Assembly (NCBI GenBank): GCA_004173415.1
Contig: SEHC01000204.1
Span: 1 to 7,224, forward strand
Reading direction: 5' to 3'
Source: Lysobacteraceae bacterium
GTDB taxonomy: Bacteria > Pseudomonadota > Gammaproteobacteria > Xanthomonadales > Xanthomonadaceae
DNA: 7,224 nt
Of the stretch, positions 4,564 to 7,224 are shown piece after piece. The stretch's first letter is position 1. Each line of letters starts with the position of its first letter. A program made the position numbers and the translations under genes. Under the pieces are notes generated by a model that was given only the letters and a program-made list of their open reading frames with translations, had not been told where the DNA came from and ran no database searches.

Positions 4564-6861
4564 GGAATTTTCTTGGAGAATCAAGCCTATAGCCAAGCTC
4601 TTTTGACCGGATTCGACCCCCGCGCCGACGTACCGGTCGAACACCATCAGGTCCCGGAACAAGGGCCCGGCGGCGCTGCGCACGGTCGCGGCGATCGCCG
4701 CCCAAGGCACTTCGTCGGCGACGACGAACGCGAGGTCCCGACGGACGGACGGGAAGCGGGAAAGCTCGGTCGCCTTCGGCAGCGCGCGCGAGGCCAGCGG
4801 CGCCAGGTCCAGCTCGAAACCCAGGACCTCGCCATCCAGGTCCAGCGCACGCAGCAGGCGCGGATGCAGCTGGCCGATCCAGCCGATGCGCTGGCCGTCG
4901 CGGAACACATCGGCAGAGCGTCCCGGGTGGCCGAACGGCTGCTGTGAGGGCCGGTACTCCAGCGTCGCCCCGGAAACCGCGGCCAGGCTTTCCAGGTCGC
5001 CCTTGAGGTCATGGAAATCGGCCTTGCGGCTCTCCCCGCCCCACTGTTCCAGGCCTGCGTCACCGTGGATGGCGGCGGCCACCCGCGGGGTCTCCAGGGG
5101 AGCGGCGCCGGTCCGCGCACTGAACACGTTGCCCAGCTCGAACAGGCGCACCCGCCCGGCCTGGCGGGCCACGTTGCGCTGCACGGCCGAAACCAGCCCG
5201 GGCAGCAGCCGCGTGCGCATCACCGCAAGTTCGGCGCTGAGTGGATTGGCCAGCGGCACCGCGCCTTCGCTGGCGCTCCATTGCGACAGCAGCGCGGCGT
5301 CGACGAAGGCATAGTTGATGCTTTCCAGGTAATCCCGCGCGGCCAGCTGCTGGCGGACCAGCGACGGCTCCACGCGCGTCTCACTGGGCGCGGCGATGCG
5401 GGTGGCGCCGCCGGGCAGGGTCGTGGGGATGCGGTCGTAGCCGTGGATGCGGGCCAGTTCCTCGATCAGGTCCTCTTCGATGGCGATGTCAAAGCGGCGA
5501 GTGGGCGCAGCCACCTGCCAGCCATCGGCGACCGGTTCCACATGCATGCCCAGTGCGCCGAGGATGCGCTCGACCTCGGCATCGGCGATTTCGATACCGA
5601 GCACGCGCGCGACACGGGCGCGACGCAGGTGGATGCGGGCCGGCTGCGGAAGATGCTCCGGCAACACCGCCTCCACCAGCGGGCCGGGCGAACCGCCCGC
5701 CAGCTCGACGATCAGCCGCGTAGCCACTTCGATCGCCTGGCAGGGCAACTCGGGGTCCACGCCGCGTTCGAAGCGGTGCCCTGCGTCGGTGTGCAATCCC
5801 AGCTTGCGGCCGCGGCCGATGATCGCGGCGGGAATCCAGTGCGCCGCTTCCAGGAACACGTTGCGGGTGGCCTCGGTCACCCGCGTGTCGAACCCGCCCA
5901 TGATGCCGCCCAGCGCGACCACCCGTGAGCCAATGCCCCCGCCACTGTCCGATACCACCAGGAAGTCGTCGCTGAGCGACACCGTGCGTCCATCGAGAAG
6001 CTTTGCCTCTTCTCCCTCTCGGGCGTGGCGCACCACGATGGGTCCAGTCAGCGTGTCGCAGTCGAACGCGTGCATCGGCTGTCCGAGCTCCAGCATCACG
6101 TACTGGGTCACGTCGACCAGGAAACTGATCGGCCGCACACCGCTGCGTCGCAGGCGCTCGGCCATCCAGATGGGCGTGGCGACCGCGGCATTGACTCCCT
6201 CGATGACGCGCCCGGCAAAACGCGGGACCTTGGCGCCGGCGCTCAGCTCGACGGCCAGCACACTGTCGTTGAGCGCGGGCATCGGGGTGGCGTCGAAGGC
6301 GACCACGCCGCTGCCGCACGCGGCAGCCACGTCGAAGGCGATGCCGCGCACGCTGAAGCAGTCGGCCCGGTTCGGGGTCAGCTTGATCTCGATGCTGGCG
6401 TCCGGCAGCCCCAGGAAGTCGGCCAGCGGCGCGCCGAGCGGCGCATCAGCGGGTAGTTCCAGCAGGCCGGAGGCGTCGGCGTCGATGCCAAGCTCGCGGG
6501 CCGAGCACAACATGCCGTTGGATTCGACCCCACGCAGCCTGGCGGCCTTGATGGTCAGTTCACCGACCACCGTGCCGATGGTCGCCAGCGGCGCGACCAG
6601 TCCCGGTCGCGCATTCGGTGCCCCGCAGACGATCTGCAGCAGCTCGCCCTGTCCGGCATCGACCTGGCAGACCTGCAGGCGGTCGGCTTCGGGATGCCTG
6701 GCGCATTCGACGATGCGGGCCACGACCACACCGGCCAGCGATTCGCCCAGCGACGTGACGTCCTCGACCTCCAGGCCGATCGCAGTCAGGGTCGCGGCAA
6801 GCTCATCGCGAGAAGCCTGGATGGGTACGTGGCTGCGCAGCCAATTTTCGGAAAATTTCAT
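4261..6861 (-). CDS. pheT: Phenylalanyl-tRNA synthetase beta subunit fused to IhfA
   Basis: The beta subunit of the (alpha-beta)2 PheRS, which charges tRNA-Phe. The open frame predicts 866 residues: 1-766 are PheT and 767-866 are IhfA. PheT begins MKFSENWLRSHV, then an OB-fold tRNA-binding domain (about 40-150), the B3/B4 region holding the editing site (about 210-390, with ALGGIMGG at 316-323), B5 (about 405-480), the catalytic-like core (about 490-690), and the FDX-ACB anticodon-binding domain from Arg702 (RFPSVRRDL). That domain proceeds normally through KSLAIGLILQENS (754-766). The final helix and strand, about 28 residues in E. coli, are absent, and IhfA follows with no stop. The ATG at 6861 is the family start; an in-frame ATG at 6903 lies in repeat DNA. 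The ribosome site is weak (GGTAA, 7 bases before ATG). Residues 305-316 look a few residues longer than usual. The fusion is real in this sequence but could reflect an assembly deletion. Confidence 0.93.
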   Translation of the reverse strand: MKFSENWLRSHVPIQASRDELAATLTAIGLEVEDVTSLGESLAGVVVARIVECARHPEADRLQVCQVDAGQGELLQIVCGAPNARPGLVAPLATIGTVVGELTIKAARLRGVESNGMLCSARELGIDADASGLLELPADAPLGAPLADFLGLPDASIEIKLTPNRADCFSVRGIAFDVAAACGSGVVAFDATPMPALNDSVLAVELSAGAKVPRFAGRVIEGVNAAVATPIWMAERLRRSGVRPISFLVDVTQYVMLELGQPMHAFDCDTLTGPIVVRHAREGEEAKLLDGRTVSLSDDFLVVSDSGGGIGSRVVALGGIMGGFDTRVTEATRNVFLEAAHWIPAAIIGRGRKLGLHTDAGHRFERGVDPELPCQAIEVATRLIVELAGGSPGPLVEAVLPEHLPQPARIHLRRARVARVLGIEIADAEVERILGALGMHVEPVADGWQVAAPTRRFDIAIEEDLIEELARIHGYDRIPTTLPGGATRIAAPSETRVEPSLVRQQLAARDYLESINYAFVDAALLSQWSASEGAVPLANPLSAELAVMRTRLLPGLVSAVQRNVARQAGRVRLFELGNVFSARTGAAPLETPRVAAAIHGDAGLEQWGGESRKADFHDLKGDLESLAAVSGATLEYRPSQQPFGHPGRSADVFRDGQRIGWIGQLHPRLLRALDLDGEVLGFELDLAPLASRALPKATELSRFPSVRRDLAFVVADEVPWAAIAATVRSAAGPLFRDLMVFDRYVGAGVESGQKSLAIGLILQENSMALTKAEMSERLFDEVGLNKREAKEFVDAYFDVLREALEQGRQVKLSGFGNFDLRRKNQRPGRNPKTGEEIPISARTVVTFRPGQKLKERVEAYAGAAHA
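4579..4591 (+). promoter_or_regulatory. Near-consensus IHF-binding site before ihfA
   Basis: AATCAAGCCTATA matches the IHF consensus WATCAANNNNTTR at all but one defined position (A for T at 4589). It lies 16 bases before the ihfA ATG, within an AT-rich patch and inside the last PheT codons. In E. coli, IHF represses its own ihfA gene, so a site here would suit autoregulation. The match is seen; binding is inference, and one site with one mismatch can occur by chance. Confidence 0.3.
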
Positions 6862-6873
6862 CGTCTGGTTACC

Positions 6874-6895
6874 GTAGGGTGGGCCTTGGCCCACC
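6874..6895 (+). repeat. GTAG-headed palindrome, REP/SMAG-like element
   Basis: The tetranucleotide GTAG (6874-6877) is followed at once by GGTGGGCC-TT-GGCCCACC (6878-6895), a perfect inverted repeat with 8-base arms. Short palindromes headed by GTAG are the hallmark of REP elements in Stenotrophomonas and Xanthomonas (SMAG repeats), which are mobilised by REP-associated tyrosine transposases (RAYT). It fills much of the 87-bp spacer between pheS and pheT. In the operon mRNA it would form a strong hairpin ending 12 bases before the pheT ATG. Only one copy is in the window, so the repeat nature is inferred from the motif. Confidence 0.65.
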
Positions 6896-6948
6896 ATTGC
6901 CATGCATCAAGGGCCGCGGAGGCGGAACGAAGCAATTGGCCGAAGCCG

Positions 6949-7224
6949 CTATGCAAACTGCCTGAGGAAGCGCACGTCGTTGTCGAAGAACGCGCGCAGG
7001 TCGCCGACTCCATAGCGGAGCATGGCGAAGCGCTCGACCCCCAGGCCGAAGGCGAAACCCGTATACCGCTCCGGGTCGATGCCGCAGTTCTTCAGCACGC
7101 TGGGATGGACCATGCCGCAGCCCAGCACCTCCAGCCAACGGCTGCTGCCGTCGGCCTGCTGCCAGGCGATGTCGACTTCGGCACCCGGCTCCACGAACGG
7201 GAAGTAGCTGGGACGGAAACGCAT
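6949..7224 (-). CDS. pheS: Phenylalanyl-tRNA synthetase alpha subunit, C-terminal part
   Basis: The last 91 residues of the catalytic alpha subunit of PheRS; the gene continues past the right edge of the window. RFRPSYFPFVEPGAEVD and WLEVLGCGMVHP match the class II synthetase core. GFAFGLGVERFAMLRYGV is class II motif 3 with its ATP-binding arginine. The end LRAFFDNDVRFLRQFA is the usual PheS C-terminus. The Met at 7222-7224 is internal, since PheS homologues carry about 240 more residues before it. The stop (TAG, 6949-6951) is followed by an 87-bp spacer with a REP-like palindrome and then pheT, so the two subunits are probably made from one transcript. Confidence 0.97.
   Translation of the reverse strand: MRFRPSYFPFVEPGAEVDIAWQQADGSSRWLEVLGCGMVHPSVLKNCGIDPERYTGFAFGLGVERFAMLRYGVGDLRAFFDNDVRFLRQFA

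Noticed and set aside
5447..6877. Long + strand open frame (about 470 codons) opposite pheT
   Set aside because: It lies antisense to strongly conserved PheT coding sequence, is Ser/Arg/Ala-rich with no recognisable domain, and has no ribosome site. It is a GC-driven shadow.
6862..6903. Earlier pheT start at the ATG at 6903
   Set aside because: It would add 14 residues encoded by the REP-like palindrome, unlike any PheT N-terminus I know. MKFSENWL at 6861 is the family start.

Overview
The window looks like chromosomal DNA of a Xanthomonadaceae gammaproteobacterium (Xanthomonas, Stenotrophomonas, Lysobacter, Luteimonas or Pseudoxanthomonas type). This rests on the high GC content, the DXS N-terminus (MIDPTRYPRLSRI), the gene order pheS-pheT-ihfA-merR-tRNA-Pro, and a GTAG-headed palindrome of the REP kind known from this group. 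Genus and species cannot be fixed from the sequence. There is no phage, plasmid, insertion sequence or CRISPR array here; almost all of it is housekeeping DNA.

Layout. On the + strand, dxs (54-1964, first enzyme of the MEP isoprenoid pathway) runs from the left edge. It converges on a block where everything else lies on the - strand. Read along the - strand, from right to left in the window, this block holds: the 3' end of pheS; a short spacer with a REP-like palindrome; pheT joined in frame to ihfA; a MerR-family regulator gene overlapping the ihfA end by 8 nt; a candidate promoter and leader hairpin; tRNA-Pro(GGG); a strong intrinsic terminator; a cupin_5/DUF985 gene; and a secreted, degenerate TraB/GumN-family gene that ends 68 bp from dxs. 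No gene-free stretch exceeds about 100 bp.

How the genes work together. PheS and PheT form the (alpha-beta)2 phenylalanyl-tRNA synthetase. IhfA pairs with IhfB, encoded elsewhere, to form the DNA-bending protein IHF. The MerR-like protein is probably co-transcribed and translationally coupled to ihfA. The tRNA can be made from its own promoter or by processing of operon read-through, and transcription ends at the hairpin and T-tract at 3709-3736. The two genes after the terminator look independent of the translation operon.

The main oddity is at 4563/4564. The pheT reading frame has no stop codon. After residue 766, inside the C-terminal FDX-ACB (anticodon-binding) domain, it runs directly into the initiator Met of a complete 100-residue IhfA, predicting an 866-residue PheT-IhfA protein. 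The last roughly 28 residues of normal PheT and the usual intergenic spacer are absent. The codons just before the junction are unusually AT-rich and overlap a near-consensus IHF site. This is either a real gene fusion or a deletion artefact of the assembly, and it is the observation here most worth checking.
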